NCBI GenBank assembly: GCA_009760855.2
Contig: WPIO01000099.1
Location: 441,501 to 505,500 of the forward strand
Direction: 5' to 3'
DNA: 64,000 nucleotides
Source: Cristatella mucedo
Lineage: Eukaryota; Bryozoa; Phylactolaemata; Cristatellidae
Shown here: piece by piece, positions 35,603 to 46,051 of the stretch
Numbering within the stretch: the stretch's first letter is position 1
Layout of the letters: every line of letters begins with the position of its first letter
Notes under the pieces: generated by a model
What the model was told of the DNA's origin: nothing
The model's input: the letters and a program-made list of their open reading frames with translations, nothing else
The model's database searches: none
Made by a program: the position numbers and the translations under genes

Positions 35603-36465
35603 ATGGTAAGTAATGTAATGTAATGTAATGTATCTCCTTCTGTAACTCCATAAAGTCATAAATAATATGAAGGTTTCGCTCAGGAGAGTTTTGTATAGTG
35701 CATTCACAGCCTAAGCGGCTTTTGGTTCGCATTCAGTAGCCAACAAAGTTCGTCTCACGCAGCAAAGAGAGACTGGGAAGCATAGCAGAGTCAGGAGAGA
35801 AGTTGAGGCAGTGAGTAGCATGGAAGTAGCAGCTCAGGATCGTTGAAAAGGATGAGCCATAGTTGGCAGAAGGAGAGTAGTAGTCTTTTCGTAAGAATTG
35901 CGGAAGCGTGTTACACAGCCTAAGACCTGCAGAGCTTAAGGTTCTGTTGCCAACGGTCTTTAAGCAGAGGAATGGGACAGCTATTTTATTGTCCACGCTG
36001 GACCTGAATGTGCGAAGGGGCTGAAACTGGTGGATCAGTTCAGCTAGGTACGATGGAGCCAAGCCTTGTAGGTCCGAGTAAGAACTTTGCTCTGTTTCCG
36101 CTGCTCAATCGGCATCTATCCTAGCTCGTTTAGCAAAGGAGACACGTGCTCAAACCTCCGGGACTTAAAGACCAGCCTTGCAACCATATTGTTAGTCAGC
36201 TGCAGTGGTCTAGTTGCTTTTTTTTTCGTAGCCCAGCCAAAAGGGAACTACAATAATCAAGTCGAAACAGAACTAAGGAGCTAGTAAAATGTTTTTACCT
36301 GCCACTGTGGAAGGCAGCTCCTAATCTTTGATAGAAATCTTAGGTGATGGCTAGCTTTAGAAGCAGTCTTCCAAATGAAGCTTTTAAATTGAGACAGCTG
36401 TCAAAAATGTGACCTAAGTTTTGAGAACGTGGTGATGGTCGCACAATAGCATAAACTATTAGAAG
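35603..36465 (-). mobile_element. LINE-A 3' part
   Basis: Minus strand: (TAATG)n tail at 35606-35626, 3' UTR, and the C-terminal coding region to about 36465, interrupted. A 109-codon remnant reads MAPSYLAELIHQFQ. Confidence 0.88.
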
Positions 36466-36651
36466 AGTGGATATTACATAGAGAACTGAGGTTTTTGCTA
36501 GATTTGTCGTCGGAATGCCGAAGTTTCAGCAAAATTTGCCTGGCTATTATTGTAAAATATCTTCAAGTTAATTCCGGACGGCTGTTCAATGGTTACAAAA
36601 AGGCTTCATGAAAATTCAATACAGTTAAACTGTTAGCTGTGGTGGCAAACT

Positions 36652-36808
36652 ATATTAGGCGGTCGCTTTTCACGGCCTCGGTCCTGAGACCGTGGGTTTG
36701 AATCCTACAGTTGGCGATCCTTTATTGCCTCTGCAAGCAGTGGTGATAGCCGTAAAGGCTTTTCTGTTGCTATACAAACTAGGCTGTTAAGCCAGCTAAT
36801 CTTTCGGC
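36652..36808 (+). mobile_element. SINE-V copy
   Basis: Box B GGGTTTGAATCC, core 'ggcgatcctttattgcc', and tail part 'aggctgttaagccagct'. Confidence 0.85.
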
Positions 36809-37545
36809 GCACGACACGAAACAGCCAGCTCTCTTTGCGTCAGTTGAGAAACCCCTGCAATCGGATGATAAGCTTTGGCTTTCCAACTACAGAAGAAAGA
36901 CAAGATTTTCAGCCAAGCTTCTGAATCCTCAAGAACGCTCTTCGTGTGGCTGAGCGTGCCAGCACCTGACGTGCCGAGGCCTTCGAAGCCGTTAGACATC
37001 GTTCTACCAGGCCAACTTCTAATGGTGTCTCTTTAAACCTCGAAACATTATCCGGACAGACCTAAGAGAACACAGTCCAGCCATTTGCCAGGTTCTGCTG
37101 CTAGTCCGCAGTCACCCCAGCGTTGCATGTAGCAGGTATAAGAAGCTAAAAACCGATCTCAATGTGGACAGCCATCAGTTGGCTGCTGTATGATGCCTAA
37201 CGGAAGCTACTTAGACCTCGAGTGGACTACCGAAAACTGTTCAGTGTAACACTCACTTAGTGTTTGTGATTTTGTAGAGTTACAGATAGTGAAACAGTCC
37301 ATTACATTGCTAATATCAATATAATTACAATTATGAGATTATTCTCTGTTTGGCAATAAGAGTAATAAACTAAGGCTTATAAGAGGAACAACATGGGGAT
37401 CGGTTTCGAACCAGATTAACTGATGAAATAAACAAAATATCTAGCACATAATGCATTGACATTGTCATGCGTAATTGACTTCAGTCACTCTCCCAGAGTG
37501 ACTCTCTGTTGGTGAGTGGTAGAAAAAGGCATGTGCTTACGAAAG
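36809..37545. other. Unannotated intergenic DNA
   Basis: No gene or repeat recognised. Confidence 0.4.
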
Positions 37546-39083
37546 CATAATAATAATAATAATAATATTTCACTTGACGAAGCGCCCTCAGAGAACTTAA
37601 TCTCTCTCTAGGCGCTTTACATTTGCTGTAAAGTGAAATTCTATTGAATGATAGGTAAAATCGTACTTGAAAAAACAAACAAAATGAATAATATGGTTAG
37701 AGGTGACATGCACAGGGTCAGCATGCAAATGTGGTTAGTGGCAGCATGCACCGTGTCAGCACGCATAAGCACATCAAGGACGAATCACAGGGACCCACTA
37801 AATGCTGTCCTAAATAGGTGTGTTTTTAGGTTCCTTTTAAATGTGGTCAGGTCAGGGGATGTTCTGACGCAGGTCGGGAGGGAGTTCCAGGCTTTGGGAG
37901 CATATGAACTAAATGCACGGTCTCCAAATGATTTAAGGTTTGTATGAGGTATTTCTAGACTGTTGGATTCCGAAAAGCGGGTGGTACGATGCTTAACCAG
38001 ATGGGGTAGTATATCTGACAGATAGGCTGGAGCCATAGGATGAAGGGACCTAAAAGTGAGGGACAAAACCTTGAAGTCAATCCGTTACTTGAGTGGTAGC
38101 CGGTGCAGGTCGGCAAGAAGTGGAGTAATGTGGCAACTGCGACGCTCACGACAGACAAGCCTAGCTGCAGAGTTTTGCACCAGCTGCAATCGCCTGATCG
38201 CACCTGCTGGTAGGCCAGTAAGCAGTGAGTTGCAGAAGTCGAGACGGGATGTCACGAATGCATGGACCAACTTGGACGTGGTATCTTTATCTAAACAAGC
38301 CCGAATTTTGGCAATGATATGAAGCTAAAATTAGGCGGATTTGACTTTGGAGCTGATATGGTCGTCTAACGAGAAGTCGCTTTGGAATACGACACCTAGA
38401 TTTCGAGCTGATTCAACTAAAGATATGCTGGCAGGGCTAATTTTGAAAGTCAGCCTTTCCAATCTCTGGATCACACTGGGTTAGCCCATAACTAGTAAGT
38501 TAGTTTTATCATCGTTAAGTTTTAGAAAATTTGCTGCCATCTATGTGGGGATGTCATCTATGCATCCAGCTTGTGAGTTTAGAGAATTTGAGGCGCTCGA
38601 AGGCTGGGAGGGATCAAAGCAAAGGTACAACTGAGTATCATCTGCATAGAAGTGAAAGCCTAGATTGTGCTTGGCAATCACATCAGCAAGAGGCAGAGTA
38701 TAAACCATGAATAAAACCGGACCTAGCACTGAGCCCCGAGGTACTCCATATTTCAGAGGTACTTTAGATGATCTTTGTCTATTCACGTCAACACTCTGGA
38801 GTCTCCCACTGAGATATGACCTGAACAACCGCAGAGTAGTGCCAGTGGTGCCCAGGCGAGATGAGAAGCGCTCTAGAAGAACTTTGTGATCGATGGTATC
38901 AAAAGCTGCCGAAAGATCAAGCAAAACAAGCAGAGACACTCTACCCATGTCTGCATTCCTAAGTAGGTCGTTGTATACCCGAAGCAATGCTGACTCTGTG
39001 GAGTGATTAGCTCGAAAGCCAGACTGGAACTCACCAGCAAGGTGTGAGGTCTCGATTTACGAGTTCAGCTGGTCCGCCACGAC
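37546..39083 (-). mobile_element. LINE-B, long minus-strand copy
   Basis: Second longest LINE-B copy: (ATT)n tail at 37546-37566, hairpin, 3' UTR and RT domain to the same 5' region as the best copy. The frame is broken into pieces of 148, 61 and 93 codons; the RT core, including FYADDTQLYLCF, is in 38987-38541. Confidence 0.92.
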
Positions 39084-39555
39084 AGCATGGTTATTAAGCA
39101 TGACAAGAGTCACAAGCCATCACAATCACAAACTAAAGCATACCGCAAATACGTAGCACCTTTTCCTAATTTTGAGTCGCCGCTCAACGGCCTTCCAGAT
39201 TTTTGTTAATTTTGAGTCTCAAACGCTCGAGGCTCAGCAAAAGGTAGCATCTCTACCCAAACTAGTGAGGGATTAAGCTGACGTAGATCACATGTTAGGC
39301 TTCTGCACGTTGCATGAGTTTCGCTGCAGTCTGTAGTGGTGAGAGCTGATGGTGGAAAACTGAAGAGAGTTATTATGGTAAAGTTAATAATATGGATCCA
39401 CGGAAGTTTATCGGTTGCATATATGCAGCTGACCAAGTAAATGCTGACTACAGTGAAACGTCCTGCTGCCAATAACTTGAAAGCTGTCTATCAAAAAACT
39501 TCGTACGAGAAAGCGCAACCTCAGGGACCAGTTCATTGAGACAATTAAGTTAATG
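39084..39555. other. Unannotated spacer
   Basis: No feature recognised. Confidence 0.4.
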
Positions 39556-39615
39556 CTACCGATTGATTGACTGAGTCCTACCAATCAACAATAATGTCAG
39601 CAGATTTAGTTCTTC

Positions 39616-39850
39616 CGGTCGATCGCCTGGATGCTGTTGATCGAATTAACGTTAATGAGAACCTGCATGTTGCCACATAACTGTATTCTGTAGATCGTGT
39701 ATACGTTTCCGATTGAGTGCATGCTTTTAATCAAGGGAATGTTGCCGATCACGTGAATGACGTCGATGGCGAGAATGTCTTAGATGACAAACATGCCTCC
39801 CGTCAGTTGAATGGTACTGAGCGGGTGAATGATAAGCTGATTGAGCGAAT
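39616..39850. repeat. Degenerate 18-bp tandem array
   Basis: ATG (once ACG) recurs at the end of successive 18-base units: 39706-39723, 39724-39741, 39742-39759, 39760-39777, 39778-39795, 39796-39813, 39814-39831. The unit is roughly 'ttgccgatcacgtgaatg'. Less regular units reach back to 39616 and perhaps 39556. In the plus frame through GTT GCC GAT the units read as six-residue repeats of the V-A-D-H-V-N type, with stops at two positions and a final basic tail. Could be a coding relic or a plain minisatellite. Confidence 0.65.
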
Positions 39851-40219
39851 TAAAAAACGATTGAAGAGAACGGGCCGGTAGAATGAACATTGCTTAATTT
39901 GGTAAATGTTGCCTGTCATAAACTTGTTTTCGATCCCGCAATGGCTTTTCATGGGATCGAGGTGGAAACTGCAAAGAGAAATTTGGGGCATGTTATCTCA
40001 AATGAACATTGTATCTCTCTAACCTTTCTCAGGAAATCACGGCACTGAAATTGAAAAAGCCCGACAGGGGCTTTTCTCAGCTTGTGGAAGGTATTACTTG
40101 ATTTAACCAAGTCCCTGAGGACTCTTTAAAGTTACTAAATGTACAACACAGGCCCGAAGAAGCTAAAGATCTCGAAAGGAAAGAGCAGGCAAAAGCTTCA
40201 AAGCAGGATACGAAACCTT
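39851..40219. other. Spacer left of the gypsy element
   Basis: No feature recognised; ends abruptly where LTR homology starts at 40220. Confidence 0.45.
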
Positions 40220-40336
40220 CGATTGATCACGCGTGAACCACTGTTACCGAAGGGCCCGGCGTAACGACCCAGAACGGACATAGATAGTAGCGAGCCATAG
40301 TGGGAGTTAGCCGCTGGCCCATTGAACTCGGTTACA
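40220..40336 (+). repeat. 5' LTR remnant
   Basis: Matches 46465-46581 with three mismatches (40262, 40307 and 40321 area). Only the 3' part (approximately R-U5) is present. Ends in ACA as LTRs do. Confidence 0.88.
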
Positions 40337-40339
40337 TTT

Positions 40340-40357
40340 TGGTGACCCTTGCAGTGA
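40340..40357 (+). promoter_or_regulatory. Primer-binding site
   Basis: TGGTGACCCTTGCAGTGA, three bases after the LTR end. Its complement ends in CCA as a tRNA 3' end does. Which tRNA is not determined. Confidence 0.65.
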
Positions 40358-40525
40358 CGAACATTTTAGCAACCTTCTTAATATTCACAGCGTATGTTAT
40401 ATGCGTTGTTTACTTGTATGACATATGCATTGTTAGTGGTCCACATTCATCCGTGGTAAGGGAATCTGATTGGTCGAACCTATCACGTGAGGGAGGGATA
40501 GGTCTAGAATAGACCCCATTCAGTA

Positions 40526-41821
40526 ATGGCCGACAGTGGTTGTCCCAGCTATCCCATGGATCAGGAGGCGTACTATCGGACGCAGCCCGGGAATTTGCCG
40601 TGTGATGACGACTCTTTAGAAGCAGGAACTCGAGTTAGGTACGAGCATGAAGGACCAGTAGATTCGCGGCTACGGGGGCACCAAGGTGATTCCCAGCTAA
40701 CGGCAGATATGGGTTTGGGTGGTGCCACAGCAGTAAGAGTCCGACAGGGCCCTGAGCCCGTAGCTACACCACGTGAGTATCTTGCTGCTGCCACATGGCC
40801 GGCAGGTTGCGCCAGCACGCCCGCAGTCAGACCCCAGACGCAGATAACCAGTCAACTGCCACTGCTGAGTGTCGGCCAGGGCCAAATGAGTGTTGGCGGG
40901 GAGCCACTGTGCATCCCGTACACTCCAGGCCCAGTAGTCCCGTTAAAGGGCTTTAGCGATGATGGGACCGAATCGTTCATGGACTGGTATAAGCGATTCT
41001 GTGTACTTTCGAGGGGCTGCGGATGGACTAGTGATATCCAGCGGGATAAACTAGGCATGTTTTTCGAGGGCAGGGCGACAAGGGTGTTCCTCAGAGCAAC
41101 GGAGTCGCTGGGTAGCTACTACACCCTCGAGCAGCTGGTAGAAGCTCTGAGAGCAGTTTTTGAACGGAGTGGGTGGCATGAGGCTGCTAGAATGCGCTTG
41201 TGTTCCAAGCAACAATTGTCGCAGCAAAGTGTGTACGAATTTTATGAATGCATCTTGAAGGATGCAGGAATGGCGTACCCTGCTATGGCCGCTGCCGATC
41301 TCGATGGGGTACTGCTTCCGATTTTTGTGCGTGGCTTAAACCCACGTATTGGCGAACATGTGTTTCGCCATGGGTGTCGCGACTTGAATGAAGCTCTGAG
41401 ATACGCCGAACGTTGCGAAGAGCTGGAGAGGCAGACACAGGTTAGCGGGTGGGGCAGCAGGCCCATGGTAGGGCAATCCAGTGGCATGGGCCTTCGTGGA
41501 ACAGGTGCCACTATGGTAAGCCCTAGTGAGCAACTCTTGGCATCCCAGTTTGAGCGCCTTTGTGACATAGAAGCTAGACTCAATTTAAGGGACGTTTCGA
41601 CCAGTCCTAGGGGCGGTCGTGGTGGGCGACCGGACGATGTTTATACCCACGATAGACGGCCGATTTGTCGACGATGCAAGCAGCCTAGCCATATAGAACG
41701 GCAGTGCATGCGAGAGCAGGCCCAGATGCGCAGCGGACCAGCCGCAGGGCTTCCACGTGTTGCTCCCCGCCTTCGAGCAATAACCCATGCTGGGGCTGCA
41801 GCTGTCCTGCAGGGCTGGTAA
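40526..41821 (+). CDS. gag: Gypsy Gag polyprotein
   Basis: 431 codons from an ATG about 190 bp after the LTR. The central part (about residues 145-300) has the retrotransposon Gag (capsid) pattern: FMDWYKRF, 'DKLGMFFEGRA', 'LRAVFER', 'VYEFYECILKDA' and 'FVRGLNPRI'. A CCHC zinc knuckle (C-x2-C-x4-H-x4-C, CRRCKQPSHIERQC) follows near residues 380-393. Gag packages the element RNA in cytoplasmic particles. It ends in TAA at 41819, in the same frame as pol, which begins after one more stop (TGA at 41876). Either the two stops are decay of a once continuous Gag-Pol or one is a suppressed stop. Confidence 0.9.
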   Translation: MADSGCPSYPMDQEAYYRTQPGNLPCDDDSLEAGTRVRYEHEGPVDSRLRGHQGDSQLTADMGLGGATAVRVRQGPEPVATPREYLAAATWPAGCASTPAVRPQTQITSQLPLLSVGQGQMSVGGEPLCIPYTPGPVVPLKGFSDDGTESFMDWYKRFCVLSRGCGWTSDIQRDKLGMFFEGRATRVFLRATESLGSYYTLEQLVEALRAVFERSGWHEAARMRLCSKQQLSQQSVYEFYECILKDAGMAYPAMAAADLDGVLLPIFVRGLNPRIGEHVFRHGCRDLNEALRYAERCEELERQTQVSGWGSRPMVGQSSGMGLRGTGATMVSPSEQLLASQFERLCDIEARLNLRDVSTSPRGGRGGRPDDVYTHDRRPICRRCKQPSHIERQCMREQAQMRSGPAAGLPRVAPRLRAITHAGAAAVLQGW

Positions 41822-41878
41822 AACCCAGTCCAGACGGAGCGCGAGCTGACCGAGAGCCCCCCTAGTCCACCGGTTTGA

Positions 41879-44800
41879 CTAGCACGGGTACCGCAGGTCG
41901 GGAAAGCCCTAGGCTCTCGAGAGGGCATCCTCACAACGGCAGTGGACCTGCAGGTAGATGGCCATGATGTGGCTGGACTTCTAGACTCCGGGGCCGAAAT
42001 CTCGTTAGTTGATGCTAAGTATGCTACAGCCTGGAGCTTGAAGATGAATAAGTCCACCATGAAGGCCGTCGGGGTGACCGGGGCACCACTGGATATCATA
42101 GTCACAGCCAGTGTCCTTATCACTATAGCGAAGTTGGTAAGGAGGCACGTGGTGCATGTAGCCGAGGGTAGCTCATTTCCAGTGCTACTAGGGACCGACT
42201 TCCTTAGGAAACTTCCCCCTCTAACTCTGGACTACGAGCATGGTGTAGCGACTATTGGGACCCATACAATAAACTTACGGAGCAACCGCTCCTTTGACCC
42301 ACCTGAGATGGATGTATGTGCGCCAGAGGACCTAAATATTGCACCTAGGTGCGAGCAGTTGGTCAGATGTCCTGTGACGACTGCAGTAGAGGTTGAATGG
42401 CTTTTCGAGCCCAACGAAGGGAGGCTGGCAGGGCTGGGTCTGGCTGCAGCTAGGGCCATAGTCGTATCGCGGGGCTGGGTCCCAGTGCGGCTCATTAATA
42501 CTGGCCACCACCCGGTCCGACTCAAGCTGGGCACTCACATTGGTAGACTGCGTCCAGTTGAGTCCCGAGTGGATGTACAAAACAGGCCAGCCACGGAAGT
42601 CTGTGGCGTTAGGGAAGTGGCATCGGACGAGTTCCAGCTTGATCTTTCACGAACTAGCTTGAAACCACAGGAGCAGCAGCTGCTGCAAGATCTCCTGATT
42701 GATTATCGGGATGTTTTCTCAAGTGGGAGCTTAGACCTCGGCCTGCTAGAACAAGTGCAGCACCAAATAGACACCGGGAGTTCGAGGCCTATTCGGGCCA
42801 GGCCCTACCCTGTACCTCAGGCACTGCGATCCGAAGTAGACAACCAGGTACGCGACATGCTCGAAGCCGGCGCGATCGAAGAGTCGTGTTGCCCATGGAG
42901 CTCGCCGGTAGTACTAGTCAAGAAGAAGGACGGTACCTACCGGTTCTGTGTTGATTATAGGCGGCTTAACTCGGTAACGGTCAAGGACAGCTACCCATTA
43001 CCCATTACTCGGCCAGACGAGGTTTGTCAATTGTTAGGGGGTGCACGATATTTCAGCACTCTTGACCTCGCCTCAGGGTACTGGCAGATAGCGATGCACC
43101 CTGAGGACAAGGCAAAGACTGCCTTCGTGACTTACAATGGGCAGTACCAGTTTAAGAAGATGAGCTTTGGGCTGTGCAATGCACCAGGTACGTTTCAGCG
43201 AGCCATGGACTTCGTCCTAGCGGGTCTTCAATGGACGACTTGCTTAATTTATATACACGACATATTGGTCTTTTCGAGGAGCTTTGAGGAACATCTCGTT
43301 CGGCTTGGGGAGGTTCTGGATAGGATGAGAGCAAATGGTCTCAAGATCAAACCCTCAAAATGCCACTTCGCCAGAGACGAAGTGTGTTATCTGGGGCACG
43401 TACTGTCCCCGGACGGTATATTGCCAGATCCTGGGAATGTGGACAAGATTCTGCATTACCCACCACCCAGGGATGCACAGGAGGTCAGGCAGTTCCTTGG
43501 ACTGGCCTCCTACTATCGCAAGTTTGTGCCCGGGTTAGCCAAAATTGCTGTGCCGCCAAACAATGTGCTGCGAAAGGGTGAGCGCTTCGTGTGGTCGAGG
43601 GAATGTGAGCGTTCCTTCAAGGATCTCCGGGACCGGCTGTGTGCAAAGCCAATTCTTAGGTTCCCAGACTTTGCTGCACCCTTTGTTCTTAGTACAGATG
43701 CCAGTGGTACTGCTCTAGGAGCCGTTCTCGGGCAGGTGGTGGACGGGAAGGAGCATGCCGTGGCCTATTTCAGCCGGATTCTGAACAAGGCAGAACGTAA
43801 TTACTCTACCGTTGAGCGGAAGGCATTAGCCGTCATAGCAGAGGTGCGCCACTTTCGAGGGTACCTTTATGGCCACCGGTTCTCTGTCCTGACGGATCAC
43901 CAGCCTTTGGTGTGGGTCCTTAAAGGGAACCACGAATCTCGGCGCTTAGCAAAGTGGGCATTGGAGCTACAGGAGTACGATATGGATGCGAAATATCGTT
44001 GTGGGGAGGCTAATGCCAATGCTGATGCTCTGTCACGTTTACAACACCCGGCTCCTGCTGGCTTCGTGGGCACTGTCGTTGCAGTCGAGGCTGACCCTGC
44101 GTACATGAGGAAAATGCAGTTGAACGATTCGTTGCTGCGCTGCCTAATGGATTCGTTGCAGGGGAACGATGTCGGACACTGCACACAGGAGCAAAGACAA
44201 TACGTAAACGATCATCGCTCATCGTTCGTTCTGCTCCCGAAAGGGTGTCTCTATCGGGCTGTCACCGGAAGGCGCCGTAAGCAGCTGGTGGTACCTGCTG
44301 CCCTCCGACTGCACGTTAAGCGACAGTGCCACGATGGTCTATTCGGAGCACATTTGGGCACCCAGAAAACCCTGAGCCGCGTGCAAGAGCGATACTTCTG
44401 GCCAGGCATGGCAGAAGACATCGCGGAGTATGTAAGGACGTGCATCGCATGCCACTCCAAAAAGCGGCCTCGGCAATGGGCAAAAGTGCCTCTGAAGACC
44501 ATCCCAGTGGAACGACCTTGGCAACGAGTTGCCATGGACATAGTGAAGCTGTCACTAATATCGTCAGGGAACCGCTACATACTAGTGATGACCGACTGCT
44601 TCACCAAGTGGCCCGAAGCTAGAGCGATTCCGGACCAGACAGCACTGACCTGTGCCAAAGTCTTCATGGAAGAGATTGTCTGCCGGCACGGTGTTCCCGA
44701 TCAGGTCCTCTCTGACCGTGGGGCCAACTTTATGTCTCGAATGCTCGAGCGGGTGTGTCGCATGATGTCTATCGACCAATTGCACACATCGCCGTATCAC

Positions 44801-45643
44801 CCGCAGACTGATGGGCTAGTAGAGCGCTTGAATGGCACGCTTGTAGAGATGCTTTTCATGTTTGCCAGCAGCAACCAGCGTGATTGGGACTTGTACATAC
44901 CGTACGTGCTGTTTGCCTATCGAACTTGCTTTCACGAGTCGACTCGCTGCAGCCCATTTTTCATGAACCACGGGCGAGAGGCTCGTTTGCCAATAGACCT
45001 AGTTTTGCCTGTTGACGAGCCGTGTGAAGCCGGGGACGGCTATGTGCAGGCCATGCATGATAAGCTTGTCGAAGCATGGGACGTAGCAAGGCAGAACGTT
45101 CAGGCTGCTCAGGCCAAGCAAAAGCGGCAGTACGACCGTACTGCTACAGAATCCACCCTGAAGGTCGGTGACTACGTGTATTTTTATACACCCAGGCCCC
45201 GGAGGGGTCTTTCACCAAAGTTTCAACACCTGTGGAGAGGTCCCCTCCTTATTGTGGACCGTACTGACACGAACGTTCGCGTTGTGGACGAACACGACAC
45301 TGCTGGCACACCTAGCACAGTACATATCAACCGCTGCAAACCAGCTTGGCGCAGGGCAACAGGACTGCCGCCTGCTGATCTGGAGGACGAGCTTCCCACG
45401 CCAAGCACTTCTGATGAGGCAGATAGAGGGGAAATTAATGATGATCAGCCACCAGCCACTGCAGAACACGCTGAAGAGGAACCGGTTGAACCGACGGCGA
45501 CACCTCAACTCGACGAAGAACCAACGCTCGGAGTTGGACCAGCTACTGCCTCGCTAAGCGATCAAGCTAATGCAGGCCCAGCTGGCTCACGGCAAAGCAC
45601 GCGCCAGCGGAAACCCAATCCACGTTTTTCAGACTTTGTGTAG
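41879..45643 (+). CDS. pol: Gypsy Pol polyprotein (protease, RT, RNase H, integrase)
   Basis: Open from 41879; residues are numbered from the GTG at 41942 (1233 codons). Aspartic protease with DSGAE at 15-19 and LLGTDFL later. RT at about 290-470 with LVKKKDGTYRFCVDYRRLN, FSTLDLASGYWQI and FGLCNAPGTFQ; the catalytic box reads YIHD (437-440) where the family has Y-x-D-D. RNase H from the Asp at 586 (STDASG) to about 705. Integrase with an HHCC finger (His near 797; CIAC), catalytic Asp 866, Asp 925 and Glu 961 (35 residues apart), and a GPY/F-like WRGPLLI segment near the C terminus. An acidic, proline-rich tail follows. The polyprotein would copy the RNA and insert the DNA. The single Asp-to-His change should abolish RT activity of this copy. 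Confidence 0.93.
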   Translation, partial: LARVPQVGKALGSREGILTTAVDLQVDGHDVAGLLDSGAEISLVDAKYATAWSLKMNKSTMKAVGVTGAPLDIIVTASVLITIAKLVRRHVVHVAEGSSFPVLLGTDFLRKLPPLTLDYEHGVATIGTHTINLRSNRSFDPPEMDVCAPEDLNIAPRCEQLVRCPVTTAVEVEWLFEPNEGRLAGLGLAAARAIVVSRGWVPVRLINTGHHPVRLKLGTHIGRLRPVESRVDVQNRPATEVCGVREVASDEFQLDLSRTSLKPQEQQLLQDLLIDYRDVFSSGSLDLGLLEQVQHQIDTGSSRPIRARPYPVPQALRSEVDNQVRDMLEAGAIEESCCPWSSPVVLVKKKDGTYRFCVDYRRLNSVTVKDSYPLPITRPDEVCQLLGGARYFSTLDLASGYWQIAMHPEDKAKTAFVTYNGQYQFKKMSFGLCNAPGTFQRAMDFVLAGLQWTTCLIYIHDILVFSRSFEEHLVRLGEVLDRMRANGLKIKPSKCHFARDEVCYLGHVLSPDGILPDPGNVDKILHYPPPRDAQEVRQFLGLASYYRKFVPGLAKIAVPPNNVLRKGERFVWSRECERSFKDLRDRLCAKPILRFPDFAAPFVLSTDASGTALGAVLGQVVDGKEHAVAYFSRILNKAERNYSTVERKALAVIAEVRHFRGYLYGHRFSVLTDHQPLVWVLKGNHESRRLAKWALELQEYDMDAKYRCGEANANADALSRLQHPAPAGFVGTVVAVEADPAYMRKMQLNDSLLRCLMDSLQGNDVGHCTQEQRQYVNDHRSSFVLLPKGCLYRAVTGRRRKQLVVPAALRLHVKRQCHDGLFGAHLGTQKTLSRVQERYFWPGMAEDIAEYVRTCIACHSKKRPRQWAKVPLKTIPVERPWQRVAMDIVKLSLISSGNRYILVMTDCFTKWPEARAIPDQTALTCAKVFMEEIVCRHGVPDQVLSDRGANFMSRMLERVCRMMSIDQLHTSPYHPQTDGLVERLNGTLVEMLFMFASSNQRDWDLYIPYVLFAYRTCFHESTRCSPFFMNHGREARLPIDLVLPVDEPCEAGDGYVQAMHDKLVEAWDVARQNVQAAQAKQKRQYDRTATESTLKVGDYVYFYTPRPRRGLSPKFQHLWRGPLLIVDRTDTNVRVVDEHDTAGTPSTVHINRCKPAWRRATGLPPADLEDELPTPSTSDEADRGEINDDQPPATAEHAEEEPVEPTATPQLDEEPTLGVGPATASLSDQANAGPAGSRQSTRQRKPNPRFSDFV

Positions 45644-46051
45644 AGTTCGTATGTTCCGTGGTATGCGAAAGGTTGAACAGATAGTGCCATGTGCTTCCTT
45701 TTATTTTAGGTCGACCTCGACTCCGGTCAACGTGCATCGTGGAACATTTGGGACTTCGACGAACAACAACCGTCTGGCCACCTCATGAGGACGATGCCCA
45801 CAGAGGACAGCGATCGCTAGCTCGCCAGAAACTCGCCAGAAGTGGCTGTGCCTCGTGAAAAGGACGTCGTCTGATAATTTTGAGAACATTTTAGATTAAT
45901 TTGTAGCACTAATAGATTTGTAATCGTGGTTACTCTGTGTAATGCTCATGAGCCATCGCTGTGTATGTGGAGCCTCTGTGGTAGTTAGACGACATGTCTG
46001 CAGAGTGGATGGTTGCAGATTCGAGGACGCATCTTCCCCCGGATGGTGACA

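Noticed and set aside
40573-45889. Antisense frames within the gypsy element
   Set aside because: Shadows of gag and pol with no domains.
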